A model generated the notes under the pieces. The model ran no database searches, was not told the origin of the DNA, and worked only from the letters and a program-made list of their open reading frames with translations. From contig JAOALB010000062.1 of NCBI GenBank assembly GCA_025331125.1, forward strand, positions 62,001-126,000: a DNA stretch of 64,000 bases. The letters run 5' to 3'. The stretch comes from Mycogone perniciosa (lineage: Eukaryota > Ascomycota > Sordariomycetes > Hypocreales > Hypocreaceae). How positions within the stretch are numbered: position 1 is the first letter of the stretch; every line of letters starts with the position of its first letter. Below, piece after piece: positions 10,346 to 22,305 of this stretch. Made by a program: the position numbers and the translations under genes.

Positions 10346-12155
10346 CTAGGACTTAATCTTCTCGGAAATCAGGGCAGCAATAGCTTCGTAGCCGCACTTG
10401 ACCGCTATGTCAAGAGGCGTAAGGTAATGCTTATCCATCACGCAAACGTTGGCACCTTTTTCAAGTAGAAGCCCAACAGTCGCCTTATGGCCTCGAATGA
10501 CTACTGAGTGGAGTGGCGTCTGATGATTCTGATCCTTCAAGTTAAGGTCAGCGCCCTTTTCCAAGTGATTGCTTCATGGCCTTGACGGACTGCTGCGTGG
10601 AGTGGCGTCTGATAGGACCCATTCTTTAACTAGAAGCCAGCACCTTTTCCAAGTAGAAACTTGACAATAGCTTCGTGGCCGTTTTCAGCTGCTCTATAAA
10701 GCGGCGTCTCATTGCAGTCGTCCCTCGAATCTAAGTCAGCGCCCTTTTCGAGTAGAAGCTTGACAATAGCTTCATGTCCAATTTCAGCTGCTCTGTTAAG
10801 TGGTGTCTTTTTGCAATTATCCCCCAAGTCAAAGCTAGCCCCTTTTTCGAGGAGCAGCTTAACAACAGCCTCATGGCCGTTCCGGGCTGCTAAGTAAAGC
10901 GGCGACCGACCCCAGCTATTTGTTACGTCGAGGCCATTGCTTCCTAATAGCTGGTATAGTAAGTCCTCGATTCCAAAACATGCCGCTAAGTGCAGTCCCG
11001 TCATCTGCTTTGGAAATCGTCCCCAATAGATTCTACTCTCCCACTCTCGATACTGCGTGTTTACCAGCGCATCGTATGCCGCCTCAATTTGGGTCTCGTT
11101 TCCGAAGAAATTATTGAAAGCCTGGATTGGGGCGTCGGCTTCTCGGACATGATGTCCCCAATTGCATGCCGCATATTTGTAGAGTTGATTTGATCGCAAC
11201 CGCTCCGCAAATTCCTCAGCTCCGTGGCAACCTCCGCTGCTGAAGGTGCTAAATGAGAGGTATGTCACGCAGGCGGCCGCGATATCGGCTTCCGCGTTTG
11301 GGAACCAACGGGTTCGCGACCGCTTGAAGTAGTCCTGTGTTGTGTAGTGGACCAATCCAAAGATGTCTTCGTCTTCATCTTCATCAACCGTGACCAAACC
11401 AGCACATGCTGACACAATATCTTCAATACGTGGGAGGTTCTCTTTGTCCAGTTCAGGTTTGCCGATCTCTATTGCAAGCGCGAGCTGGAGTTCCACTGAA
11501 GTCAACGGCTTCTTTGCGAAGATGATCCATGATAAGGCCCGCTTGGCAAGCTCTGCCTTTTCTGGCAACTGGTCTTCTATCTTCTTCATCGTGTCGTCGT
11601 ATACACGGTCATATGCACACCCATTTGGTTCACTGATATCGTTTAGTATGATGCGTTTCTATGAATGGGCGGCATGATGAGGTACCTACTAATGTATTCG
11701 CCTGACCAACGTGTTGAACTGTGCAATTTTCGACCTGAGGCTAGCTCGGAGCTCACGAATGCCTTCAGGTTCCCATCTGAGATCTTTCCATGCTCTCTTA
11801 ACTTGATTACCGAGAGCTCCGCCGCTTGGATCCAGTACGTTGTAATCTCCAAGTGTTCCCTCCAGGTCATCGAGAACTTGGTCACAACCGACTGAAAGCT
11901 CCTGGAGGTCTTTCTTCTGCTCATCAGTGATTTCGGATTCGTAGAGGACCATGGCATCCTGGAGCACGATAGACAGTTGTCTGACCCTGTTGAATAAGGC
12001 GGTTAGTGGCCATGAAATATGTCCCCAGGTACTCCGTAAACGCACTCATCAGAGATGGCCTCGAATTGGCCTGGAGCACCGACAAGCAACTTCCGCACCC
12101 TGTGGACACTCTCGATTGTCGCGACAAAGAGCATCGCTTCGATTGCGGAGGTCAT
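10346..12155 (-). pseudogene. Relic of a NACHT-ankyrin (NLR-like) gene lacking its NACHT domain
   Basis: The N-terminus is intact: exon 12155-12046 begins MTSAIEAMLFVATIESVHRV, then a valid intron (GTGCGT...CAACAG), then exon 11996 onward with VRQLSIVLQDA, DEQKKDLQEL, VKRAWKDLRWEPEGIRELR. This is the standard N-terminal region of fungal NACHT-ankyrin proteins. It stops at about 11689. Only ~75 bp further on, the frame picks up again at the region that normally lies just after the NACHT ATPase (AYDRVYDDTMKKIEDQ, LAKRALSWIIFAKKPLTSVE; about 11615-11450), followed by a winged-helix-like part and ankyrin repeats (HEAIVKLLLEKGAD). The whole nucleotide-binding domain, normally several hundred residues with a P-loop, is absent. 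A TAG ends the ankyrin part at ~10630, and the last repeats (10564-10346) resume in another frame. Such proteins are candidates for self/non-self recognition in fungi; this copy should be dead or at most yield fragments. Confidence 0.8.
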
Positions 12156-12796
12156 TTCTGTCTATTTCTCGTTCATTACTCGAGATATCAGAATAGGTAC
12201 GAAATCTTAGTAGAGATGATGTTGCCACCGACTGGAGCGTATGCCCTTTTCTTGTCATACTACCCAGCATGCATCCGCTCCAGTCACCAGTCACCCGTCT
12301 GCTAATTCACCAACACCACCATCAAACAGTGAACATTCAAAGGACGTATAAAACGTGGCATCGAACCATAGAATGATGTAAGAAAATGGTATTGAATGCA
12401 TTTGCCCAAATATTGGGAGGAACCGGGGAGGGGGTGGATAGAGTGAGGCTGTCAAGCAAGAAAACACCAAGGCAAGCAAGATTCACAGGCTTTGCACAAG
12501 ATTAGGCAGACACCTCAAGGCACTGACACAGTTCCCACCTTATTCGAGAAGGGGCAGTGAGGCCTCTGGATAAAAAGAAAGAACGGGGACAAGTGTCGGA
12601 CAGAGATGCTGTCCGCGGAGATATCTGACGAGTTTTTATCTTGTTTTTTAATCTTTTCTGTTCTTTTCTTTAAATTCCTTCATGATTTGTTTGTAGCGTT
12701 AGCCTCGCCGTTCAGATAATAAAAAAACAGATGAAACAACCTTGTGATGTGCCTTTATCCCATTCCTTCCATCTCTTCTTCCAGCGCCCTACCTCA
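12156..12796. other. Intergenic
   Basis: Upstream of the NLR relic and downstream of the sphingosine-phosphate lyase gene. T-rich around 12640-12670. No gene recognised. Confidence 0.6.
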
Positions 12797-14645
12797 TTAT
12801 GCTTTGTACAATATATCTAAGAACCCCCTGGCAAGGTCAACCACGACGCTCTTGTTGGGCAACGATCCTGCCACGCCATACAGCGCTGCTGAGTCGCCCA
12901 TAGCTTTGCCCCTGGTCCCTTTGCCTTCTACCTGTCGTACCCTCTCCTTCTCGCGCTCCTCTTCCACCACGGCCTCGAGGTCGGTGACCAGCCTCTCCCA
13001 GACCTTGACGATGGGCATTGTAACCGCGACGTGGATCGCGGGAGGGTTCTGCAAGGCGTTGAGGTGCCAACCCTTGGTTGACATGCCATCCGCAATGTCG
13101 TAGATATTGAGCGTGTTAGCCGAGAAGGCCACGACGGACACCAAAGGTTTGCCGATGATTTCTAACTCGCCGACTAGGGCTGGCGCATTCTGTATAGCCT
13201 CGGTGATCTTCTTGGCCGCGCCGACAATCTGCACACAGGCGTCTACATAGCCCGACTCTCCAAGACGCATCATACTCGCCCAGCAGCCTGCTATCAACGC
13301 GCCGGGCCGTGACCCAGCCATACCAGGCGAGGCGTACACACCACCGCTCCAATCTGGGGAGACAAAGTACTGATACGACCTCAACTCGGCAGTACGATAC
13401 AGAACCGTAGAGCTACCCTTTGGCGCAAAACCATACTTGTGTGTATCGCAGCTAATGCTCGTCACGCCCTTGAGGCGGAAATCGAACGGCTCCGACTCGA
13501 AGCCGGCCTTGTCGAGACAGGCGACGACAAAGGAGCCGAGGCAGCAGTCGACGTGTAGGCAGAGTTTCTTACGCAGGGCGAGGCGGCTCAGGGCGGAGAT
13601 GTCATCAATGATGCCGTGGGGGAAGTTGGGCGCGGAGCCGACGAGCAGGACGGTGTTGGAGTTGATGAGACGGGCGACGCGACGGACGTCGACTTGGTAG
13701 GAGGGAGCGGGACAGTCGACGTAGTGGATTTTGATTTTGAAGTATTCGCCGGCCTTGACGAAGGCTGTGTGTGCTGTGGAGGGGAGGATCCTGGGGCGTT
13801 GTTAGTTGCTGGTTGTATATAACATCATGTGTCATCCGGAGTTTTGTAGACTTACATCTCGGGCTCTGTCACGCCGCGCTCCGTATAGGCCTTTTGGCGA
13901 GCAGCCAGACATGCCATCAGGATACTCTCTGTGCCGCCCGAGGTCGTCACGCCGGCTGCTCCGGACGGCGCATGGAACATGTTGAGCACCATGCTCACCA
14001 CCTCGGCCTCCATCTTGCGCACGCCAGGGAACACATCGGGATGAATGGGGTTCGCAACAGTGAACTTGCCAAAAGCATCCGTCTGCAGCTTCAGCAGCTC
14101 GTCGCCGCCATGATACACCGCACCCGAGACATATCCGTCCTCCCAGCGAGTATGGTCCATGTTGGCCAGGGCCTCGAGCTCGGCGCGCACGGCATCGTCA
14201 GTCAGCCCTTCCTTGGGGAGCGTCAGGTACCTCGTCTGGCCCTGCGGAACGAGCTTGTTGGAGAGTTTCGTGATGGATTCGTTGACCTTCTTCTGGACCT
14301 GGCCGCGGACGCCCGGCGCGCGCAGGAAGTAGCCGTAGAGGGTCCGTTCGATATCGCGGTAGAGCTCGAGGATGGCGCCGATGATGCCGCGGCCTCTGAG
14401 CTTCCACCAGAGGCGGCGGGTCCATCGTATGACGAAGTAGAAGAAGAAGATGTTTTTAAGGCTGCGAATGGTGATTGTTAGAGACCCAATTGACTTGAAC
14501 TGCCGCTGTGTGTCTCTCCATCTCTCCATGTATCGGTAACTCACAGATCGACGTTGATCATGTTGATCGAGAGCGCCTGTTTGCGGCGCTTGACAGACTC
14601 CAGGCTGCCGCGGAGGCTCTGGGGAATGCGCGAGCTTCCCGGCAT
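12797..14645 (-). CDS. DPL1: Sphingosine-1-phosphate lyase
   Basis: PLP-dependent lyase that cleaves long-chain base phosphates to a fatty aldehyde and phosphoethanolamine in the ER, the exit step of sphingolipid breakdown. Exons 14645-14545, 14461-13856 and 13790-12797 give 566 residues, with donors GTGAGT and GTAAGT and frame kept throughout. A short hydrophobic anchor (NIFFFYFVIRW) follows the first intron. Visible family motifs: YVSGAVYHGG, NPIHPDVFPGVRKMEAEVV, TSGGTESILMACLAAR, HVDCCLGSF, and the PLP-lysine site CDTHKYGFAPKGSS (Lys at about residue 353). Length agrees with yeast Dpl1 (about 590). Orthology is solid. Regulation is not visible. Confidence 0.95.
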
Positions 14646-16056
14646 GGTGAGGACGAGATTATATAGTATATAGTAAGTAAAACGGAGCAAAGAGAAAAAA
14701 GAAATGATCACTTGGATAGGCAATTGGAAGCCATCACAAGTGGGTATTTATTGGGGGTGACGAGTCGCCAACAAAAGCTCGATCTTTGCTGGGGGGCGGC
14801 GACTTACACATCTACGTCGTCATAATATATATACTACTACGAGTATGTATATACGGGTAGAAAATACGGAGGACTAGTAAGTACTAGTGGTACGGACCTA
14901 TCTAACCCACCTCGGCTATAGCATACTCGTAGCATCACCCAAAGGGAGGGGCATCGCCTCTTCTTGAACATTCGCATGTGGATCGTCTGTGTCCGGAGAC
15001 GGTTCACGGAGCCGCTAAGCTTGGAATGGCCGACTTGGCGATCCCGCGGACTCCGTGAAGGGGAACGAATCGGGAGAGATGTATCCGAGTCGATAGACTG
15101 ACTATTACTACTTCGTATTGTGTTGCGAGTTATTAAGAGAGATGCCATATGATACGGTGGCAGTTTGCTGCTATCTCGTACCATTTCTTCGTAGATAATT
15201 CGTGAACAACGTCTAAGTGGTAGTGGCAATTAAGCCGATGGCTTCATATCTGCTTCACGGCTGAGCGCTGAGCAAACAATGCATGAACCATATCTCAGCC
15301 CCATGCCCACGCTGTTACTCGCACATGTTACTTCGTAGTTACATCGACTCCAGAACACAATGGATCACTCAATGAGTCGAATCGTAGACTAAACCCGCGG
15401 AGTCCGAGGACGGCATCACTCATTCGTCTTCTGCCTATCGCACACGAGACACCAATGAGCTGATTTTTCCTCCTATCACGTCGATAATAAGCCCATTATG
15501 TACGGAGTACGGAGTACTTCGTATCAACATGGATCAGACGAATGGATAGACCATGTGTGGATCGATGCCGACGGGCATCCGTAAAGGGAAATATCGCACG
15601 TATCCCGCCAGCATATCACGCACTGGCCTCACTCGAGTAGCACAGAGTCGTATTATATACGTCAGCAAGCCAATATTGGGTGGATTCCATACGCAGAATC
15701 AAGATCCAATCCAATCCAATCCATTGATTTCTCATCACCTGTTCTGCGCGGTCTTGACATCCTCACCGAGTGAAACCACACCGGAACTGAATAGTAAATT
15801 ATATAGATCAAAGGCTTTATTCCCTAAACGGCCATCGTCTCTTTTCTTCATACTCCAACCTGTTTAAACTGACGGGGCCTCCCGCTCTATCATTTGCATT
15901 TCACCCCCACAACCCACATATCAACCCATATAACGCCGTGGATATAGACTCCAGTCGATGCTCCGAACGAACGCCGGTATTACGCAGGTCCACCCTTTCC
16001 TTGCCTTTGTTTGCCCATGTCTGCTTGCCATCTCACCCCCCACTTTCTTTTCTCAT
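14646..16056. other. Intergenic with motif copies
   Basis: No gene seen. Contains overlapping TACGGAGTA copies at 15501-15516 and a short (ATCCA)4 tandem at 15704-15723, which also forms three CCAAT sequences in a row. Confidence 0.6.
15704..15723. repeat. (ATCCA)4 short tandem repeat
   Basis: Four perfect ATCCA units, creating three consecutive CCAAT pentamers. No transcript start could be tied to it, so a CCAAT-binding role is only a possibility. Confidence 0.7.
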
Positions 16057-17134
16057 TTATGCATTGCTCAAAGTTTTCTTCCACTTCTCCCAAAAGTGTG
16101 TCGCTTCTGTCTCGCAGCTCTGGGCGCCCGATTTGGTGCAGCCGGCAAACATGACTACAAAGTCTCCGTCTTGATATGCATCGCCGAGGTCGGTGCGCGA
16201 GTATCCAGCGAGTGTTCGTTGTGGCACGAGTGCCAGCTTGGAGAGGATCGTCGGGTGCCATTGCACAATATGTTCCTGTTGGCGGTTAGCATTCTCCCCC
16301 CTTCATTGTTAGTTTCCCCAGAGAGCAAGACTTACCAAGGCATGTTTCTCTGCCTTTTGGAAATTATAGCTTCGATAAATAGGATCCAGCCACGTCTCGA
16401 TAAAAAACTTGGCCCAGTCTCCGTTCCTCACCACCACACTGCCAGCTAATAAACCCGTCTTGTCCTGACTGATGACAAAGTCGACCTCCTCCCCTTTCAA
16501 GTGGGTAAATGTCTTGATGATGCTGTCTGGTGGCACGACAGGGTAGTCCTTCATCATCAAGCTTTCCAGCCGCTTCGGCTGCATGAGTTGATCCTCAAGT
16601 GTCTTGCTTGGGTCCATGATGTAGGCGTCCTGGTCGAGGTACCAAACATATTTGCATTCGGGGAATTTGCTCAGCGCGTGCCGTATAGCCATCAGTTTGG
16701 CCCATGATTGGGGTGCGCCGCGGGTATCGTAGTCGAACGCCTTGACAACAAATGCCTCGTAGCCTTTTTGGAATTTGTTGTTAGCCCGCCTCGAAGTCAA
16801 GCCATTGAATTGGGGCATCACCAAGGGGATCCTGCTCACCATGTTTTGTGGCATATTGCTCTCGATTCTCCTTGATAGTCTTGAGGTAGACATTGTTGTA
16901 TTGCCTCGGGTCGATGGCTGTCACAATGACGACAGGCGGTTGTCCCGAGGGGACACGTTCGCGCTCCGGGCCGGGGTAACTTGGCGAGGACAGCAGCCAG
17001 AGTCCTGCTAGAAATATGAAGAATACGATGGCGATCGTCTTCAGTCGACTCCTCCGCAGCAATGGCAGCCTCGTAGATCGTGGTCGGAAGGGCGGCGGGT
17101 TGGAGCTTTTGCGAGCAGGATATGCGAAGTGCAT
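16057..17134 (-). CDS. Golgi alpha-1,6-mannosyltransferase subunit, MNN10/MNN11 family (GT34)
   Basis: Type II membrane glycosyltransferase of the galactosyltransferase GMA12/MNN10 family, which extends N-glycan mannan backbones in the Golgi. Exons 17134-16840, 16763-16336 and 16275-16057 give 313 residues. Introns have donors GTGAGC and GTAAGT, and the first has a branch-like GCTAACAAC. The cytosolic tail MHFAYPARKSSNPPPFRPRS is followed by a membrane segment near residues 31-50. Family motifs: NREQYATKHGYEAF across the first splice junction, SWAKLMAIRHAL, the nucleotide-sugar site YVWYLDQDAYIM, PPDSIIKTFTHLKG, NFQKAEKHALEHIVQWHP and GDFVVMFAGC. The short length and N-terminus suggest the MNN11 rather than the MNN10 branch, but I cannot separate them without an alignment. 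Confidence 0.88.
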
Positions 17135-18290
17135 CTTTGCTTTGTGCTGGAACGCGGGTCCCCTCCCCCTAACGAGGTGGGCTCTCGCGACCTAGAGAAT
17201 AAATATTCAGAGTCTTCTGAACTGCTAATATTAACAATAATAATAATGTCTTTTTTCGTTTCCGTCTATTTTCATCCGTTTTCGTGATCGCGTTGCGGTT
17301 CGTGGAAGAAGAGGCCTGGGAGGAGGGAGATTGGATTCGGATCGGAACTTTCTCCTGAGCTTGGCTGCCTGTGCGACACTGCGGTTAGATAATACCTGGC
17401 GTGCACAGCACAGCGGAATGGCCAGCAATCTGTAGCCCGAAAGGGATAATGATAAACGAGTGGCAGGTGGAATGGAATTTTGTGTGCGATGATATGATGT
17501 TCGCGCGCAATGAAGCGATGACGACGATCGCTCTGGTTATGACATTTGTGGCATTATCTTGCTAAATACGAGTATTATGCTAGCCAGAGCGGAGGGTCGT
17601 TGTAAATTTAGAACACGCAGCCTTCAATTGGGTCGGCGCCGGGAGTACAAAATGCCGACAGGGGCCTATTATTGCACCTGCTTCAACATGTGACGGACAC
17701 GTACGAGGTACTTATCTGTACATTGATAGTAGGGAATGACGGTATTGGCTGGTGGTGAATGCTGGAAAAGATCCCTATTAGATGAAAGGCAGTCCCAAGT
17801 ATTGACCTCCCTGGTGAGAAGTACAATAATACGCGGAAAACGGAGGGCCGATGTCGAGGTCAAATATCACTGTCTAGCATACACAGATAACCTTGATGGA
17901 ACTTGAAATAATTTAATGTACGGCGTCAACTTCATGTATTTCATCTAAAACTACGAAATGTACCAGGCTGTCTTGATGATAACCACTCGCCGGGTTTGTA
18001 CGGGTGTACCGAGTAGATTCACAAGGACGGCTCCGTCTCGAAGCCAAAGGCATCTCGACAAAGCACACATACACTGGCAGTCTCGTACCAGGCCAGCGAG
18101 CGAGGAGCCAAAACGGTCCAAGCTCAAGGCGCTGATAGAGTGTTGATATTTGCACGCAGACTAGTTGACTTGACACGGTAGAGCGAGTTCGAGGCAGCTT
18201 AAGAGTGTGCAAGGTGGGTGTCATTGCATCAGGGGAAAAGGCAGCGCAGCATTGACCCCAGAGTCTTGGAGAAACAAGGGAAAAGCATCA
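17135..18290. other. Intergenic, no gene recognised
   Basis: Holds the promoter of the glycosyltransferase gene and the 3' side of the RING-CH gene. Nothing else stands out. Confidence 0.6.
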
Positions 18291-19226
18291 TTATTCATCT
18301 TTCTTCTCATAACCGGCCTCATCAAAGAAATCATCACCATCGTCGTCTCCGCCGACATCGAGGACTCTTTCGCTCACACTCTTCAAAAGGCGCTCACTTA
18401 ACCTCTTCACTGCTTTCCAGATGCCCACAAGGGCTGTGAAAGCCCCAATGATGACGAAAACAAGACTGATGTTTTCGACTCGTGCCCTTCCGGTTCCTTG
18501 CCGTCGCCCTGATCCCGTCAGGCTTCGCAGATTCCACCAGTGCCAAGGTGACACTGCCAGCATGGATTTGAATATCCCCACGAGGCCAAGGGAGAAGAAA
18601 CCTTTGAGAAAATGTTCGCCCCAAGTCGTCGGCGGCTCATAATCTGGCGATTTCAAGGCCTCAACATCTGTCACCACACTTGTAACGGTATCGCTGATGG
18701 TGCCGACAGGATCGAACCACAGATTGAGAATGGGGTCTGCCAAGAAGCCAAGCAAAAATATGCTGACGACGAGAATGACAAGGGTTAACCCCGCTTGCGC
18801 CAACCTGCTGCTCAACATGGACGCCCAGTGTAGGCGAACGAGTCGGTAGGAAAATTTGCACGTGGGACATTGCCAGTAGTTTCGCTTCGCCATGGGATTT
18901 GCCAACCGCCAGGAATTCAGACACCCCTCGTGAACATACTTTTGCGATCCCTTGCACTTGCATGGGGACAACAGTCTCCCCAGCTCCGGATCGTCAGATA
19001 CGTATGTTGGTCGTGACGAGGCGGCTGAGGGGTACTTTGGTTCCTCAGTGTCGAGGCAGATGCGACAGGTTCGGGGACCATGACGACGCTGCTTTGGCGT
19101 CGGCCGAGCTTGAGTAGATGCAGGCTCATTCTCAGACCCTGACGGTTTGTGAGAGTCGGTGGTAGATGTCCATTCTGGAGCAGAGGCTTGGTATGGCATC
19201 CGCTCTCTTTCGCTGAAATACTCCAT
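18291..19226 (-). CDS. RING-CH (MARCH-type) membrane E3 ubiquitin ligase
   Basis: Single-exon protein of 311 residues from ATG 19226; the frame upstream begins only with a TTG. A C4HC3 RING-CH finger occupies roughly residues 55-130: CRICLD, then LLSPCKCKGSQKYVHEGCL, then WQCPTCKFSYRL. Two or three membrane segments follow (LTLVILVVSIFLLGFLADPI near residue 150, and ISLVFVIIGAFTALVGIW near 260). The C-terminus is acidic. Proteins with this layout ubiquitinate membrane substrates in the ER, Golgi or vacuolar system; the exact substrate cannot be read from the sequence. The gene is divergent from proteasome subunit PRE8. Confidence 0.88.
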   Translation of the reverse strand: MEYFSERERMPYQASAPEWTSTTDSHKPSGSENEPASTQARPTPKQRRHGPRTCRICLDTEEPKYPSAASSRPTYVSDDPELGRLLSPCKCKGSQKYVHEGCLNSWRLANPMAKRNYWQCPTCKFSYRLVRLHWASMLSSRLAQAGLTLVILVVSIFLLGFLADPILNLWFDPVGTISDTVTSVVTDVEALKSPDYEPPTTWGEHFLKGFFSLGLVGIFKSMLAVSPWHWWNLRSLTGSGRRQGTGRARVENISLVFVIIGAFTALVGIWKAVKRLSERLLKSVSERVLDVGGDDDGDDFFDEAGYEKKDE

Positions 19227-19834
19227 CTTGGTGGCGTGATCCGAAAGGATAGAAGACCTAGGAATCAAACGAGAAGATCAAAAGCGCGATAGGCTGGTTG
19301 GTTGACGGATTGTCAGCTCTCTGAGAACTGGCACTACATGGCAGACTGTCAGTTGAGACGGCGGATTGGCCGCAGGAAAAAATCGCAGCAAGGATGGCAA
19401 GGATAGCTGGTTGCCAGCGACGCCCTCATGTGTGAAGTGAAGTGGAGAGAGAAGGAGGCCACCTCATCACGTCTGGTGCCGCATCCTCTCCTCGTCGAAT
19501 TACCGAATCTTCCGGCTTGGGGTTGCAGATAATGGTAGCAAAGCTGCAATGCAAGGCAGAAAAAATTACTGGTGAGGAGCCAGCTTGGCCTAAAAAGAGG
19601 TGGTGCGGGCACAGCTCCCCACGGGTTTCGGCAAAACTAATTCCCCGGCCTCCAGACACTGCCTGTAGCTTGACTTGACGCGCAGCTCGGCCGTGCCTGC
19701 TGGAGCGGGAGCAGCTCAGAGCCTCAGAAGCAGCTTCGTTTCGCTCAACCTCTGAGAATCACCAATCTGCCAACACCTGTCCTCTACCAGCATAAACAGG
19801 CGTCTACCGATATCCCCCAGCAGGTGATTCAGCT
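19227..19834. promoter_or_regulatory. Divergent promoter region RING-CH ligase / PRE8
   Basis: About 600 bp separate the two start codons, so both promoters must lie here. I looked for the yeast proteasome control element (GGTGGCAAA) and found no exact copy. No TATA box is obvious. Confidence 0.4.
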
Positions 19835-20969
19835 ATGGCGGACAGATACTCCTTCTCGCTTACGACTTTCTCGCCCAGGTATGCCATGCCAGTTGATGTC
19901 ATCCCCTCCAACCCAAAGGTCCCTCGTGTGCTGACATCGCCATAGCGGAAAGCTGGTGCAGATCGGTACGCATATGCCCATCCGGAGACGCTTTATAGTT
20001 GCATTTCGGCATGTTAGATATATGCTAGATGCTTGCGATATTTGAGTTCCAGAAGCTGACATGGGGCATTCGATCCATAGAGTATGCGCTTAATGCGGTC
20101 AACCAGGGTATAACAGCTCTGGGTATCAAGGGTATGTTGGAGTCGCAAGAGAGTGAGTACTAGCCGGTTTCTAACCCAGAAATAGCTACGAATGGCATTG
20201 TCCTTGCTACCGAGAAGAAGTCTTCCTCTCCCCTCGCCGACCAGAGCACGCTCTCCAAGATCAGCCACATCACCCCCAACATCGGCACCGTCTACTCCGG
20301 CATGGGCCCCGACTACAGAGTATTAGTCGACCGAGCGCGCAAAGTCTCGCACACCGGCTACAAGCGTATCTACAACGAGTACCCACCGACTCGGATATTG
20401 GTGCAGGATGTTGCCAGAGTTATGCAGGAGGCTACTCAGTCCGCAGGTGTTCGACCCTACGGTGTCAGCATGCTGATCGCGGGATGGGATGAAGGCATCG
20501 AGCCCGAGGAGGAAGAGATTGAATCCGATAAGGGCGAAGAGGGAAAGAAGACCAAGAAGACTGGTGGTATCCACAAGGGCGGCCCCATGTTGTACCAGGT
20601 TGATCCCACTGGCAGCTACTTCCCCTGGAAGGCGACGGCCATTGGCAAGAGTGCCACCAAGGCCAAGACGTTCTTGGAGAAGCGGTACTCGGAAGAGCTT
20701 GAGTTGGAGGACGCCATTCACATTGCCCTTCTGACACTGAAGGACAACATTGAAGGCGAGATGAACGGAGACTCCATCGAGATTGGTAAGCCGACCCATT
20801 CTCCAATGTCTGTTCCGGTCAAGTCCATTCCCATTCTAACAGTCGTACAGGCATTGTCGGACCCCCGGCTGACCATCTGCTGGGTGTCGAGGGCATGGAG
20901 GGAGCAACGGGTCCTCGGTTCAGGAAGCTGACCCCTCAAGAGATTGAGGATTACTTGTCGAGTCTATGA
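19835..20969 (+). CDS. PRE8: 20S proteasome subunit alpha 2
   Basis: Structural alpha-ring subunit of the 20S core. Five exons: 19835-19878, 19946-19965 (a 20-nt microexon), 20081-20131, 20186-20785 and 20851-20969, giving 277 residues. The spliced N-terminus is the family signature MADRYSFSLTTFSPSGKLVQ continuing into IEYALNAVNQG. Other motifs: SGMGPDYRVLVDRARKV, SHTGYKRIYNEYPPTRILVQ, GPMLYQVDPTGSYFPWKATA and GIVGPPADHLLGVEG. A charged insert of about 25 residues (Glu/Lys-rich, near residues 143-170) makes it longer than yeast Pre8 (250). Similar inserts occur in other filamentous ascomycetes to my recollection. All splice sites are canonical. Confidence 0.96.
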
Positions 20970-21218
20970 TAGAGTCGTGTCCCAGCGTGGATGACAACGG
21001 GCGGCTTGATGTACACTAGAGGGGCATAAAAGCTTGATAAACCAAGAGTCTAACACATTTCAAGCTTCTTCCTCAATCTTTAACGCATGCAATAAGTTTG
21101 TAGGATTGTTTTGTGATGCTGACAGCACTGATGTCTGCAGCAACATCCTGCAAGTGCAATGTTTAGCCACCTTGAATTGGTTTCATTCCGCTTCCATTGA
21201 CACTAAATCCCCTGATCC

Positions 21219-22305
21219 TCAAGTTCCCTTTACCTTGGACGTCAGAATAAACGATGACTTAGAACCGGCTGCTACTCCCACTATATCATATCCAGCCGCA
21301 ACCCGGAATGGCACTTTTGTCCAGTCCTCGGCCCTCTCACCAAACTCCCTTCCCAGTCCAAGCTGGCCATTGTTGTTCTCACCAATGACATATACACACC
21401 CGTCTGTTGTCAACGCAATGGCGTGCGAATCTCCCAGTGCCACATCCTGCACGTCCTTCTCGCCGTCAATTTCTATGTAATTCGGCACGTCATCTAGTCC
21501 TATGAAGGCCTGTTGCCGCCGATGTGTACCTGTGGATGAAGTGCCCCAGATGTAAACGCTTCCGCTGCGCGTTAGTGCTGCGACTGAGAAGCCGCCTGCG
21601 GTGATGTGTTTGATCGGGTCATTGGCGTTGATGTCGTGGAGGTCCGGGACTGGATATGGAGCATCGGCGGGTCTATGTTCGACGTTAGTGCCTCTGCTAC
21701 TCTTATGAAGGAGTGACTTGAGACCCACGTTTCTGGCGTGATATCTCGGCCTAGGCAGTTTTCGAAACGAGGGTCTCCAAGAGTGGCGAGTGAGCCGTCT
21801 GCGTAGAGGATCGCGAAACCAGCATCAAAGGCGGCAATCTGTTTAGCTGGCGGGTGACATGACCAGATGTGAGAAGAGCTGGTGCGGGACTTCCACGCGG
21901 CCAAAGATGGATGTTTTATCAAGGCATTGCTACTGGCACTTGTGTTTTGAATAGAGAGGATTTCACCGTTGGCTGCTTCTGCGGAGGAGTAGAGGAATTC
22001 GATGTCATTGCTGGCGTTTGAGCCGAGACCAGCGAAGCACAAGCGGCCATCTCGACGAACTGCACAAGGTATGAACTTATGCACAAAGAAACCGAACTTC
22101 CTACTCTATGATGAAACATACCAATGGTGTAGGAGAGACGTGCTACGGGTCGTTCGAGTTTGTCGCCCGTTAGGACTTTGGCAAACAAGGGTAGGTCATG
22201 AGGTTCTTCTGCTTCTGAGCTCTCCGCCTTGTCTTTTGGCTCGGCCTCAATCCGGTTGAATGAGAGTTGGTTCCAGGCATTAAATCCGGCTGCGAATAGC
22301 TCCAT
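21219..22305 (-). CDS. RCC1-repeat (beta-propeller) protein
   Basis: Exons 22305-22122, 22059-21729 and 21672-21219 give 322 residues. Donors are GTATGT and GTGGGT and the frame is kept. It starts MELFAAGFNAWNQLSF, the usual opening of fungal ATS1/RCC1-like proteins. RCC1 blades are visible as AGGFSVAALTRSGSVYIWG, LGDSHAIALTTDGCVYVIGE followed by NNNGQLGLG, and VAAGSKSSFILT. The protein is shorter than the seven-bladed RCC1 nucleotide exchange factor, so it is more likely an ATS1-type or uncharacterised propeller than the Ran exchange factor. Confidence 0.82.
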
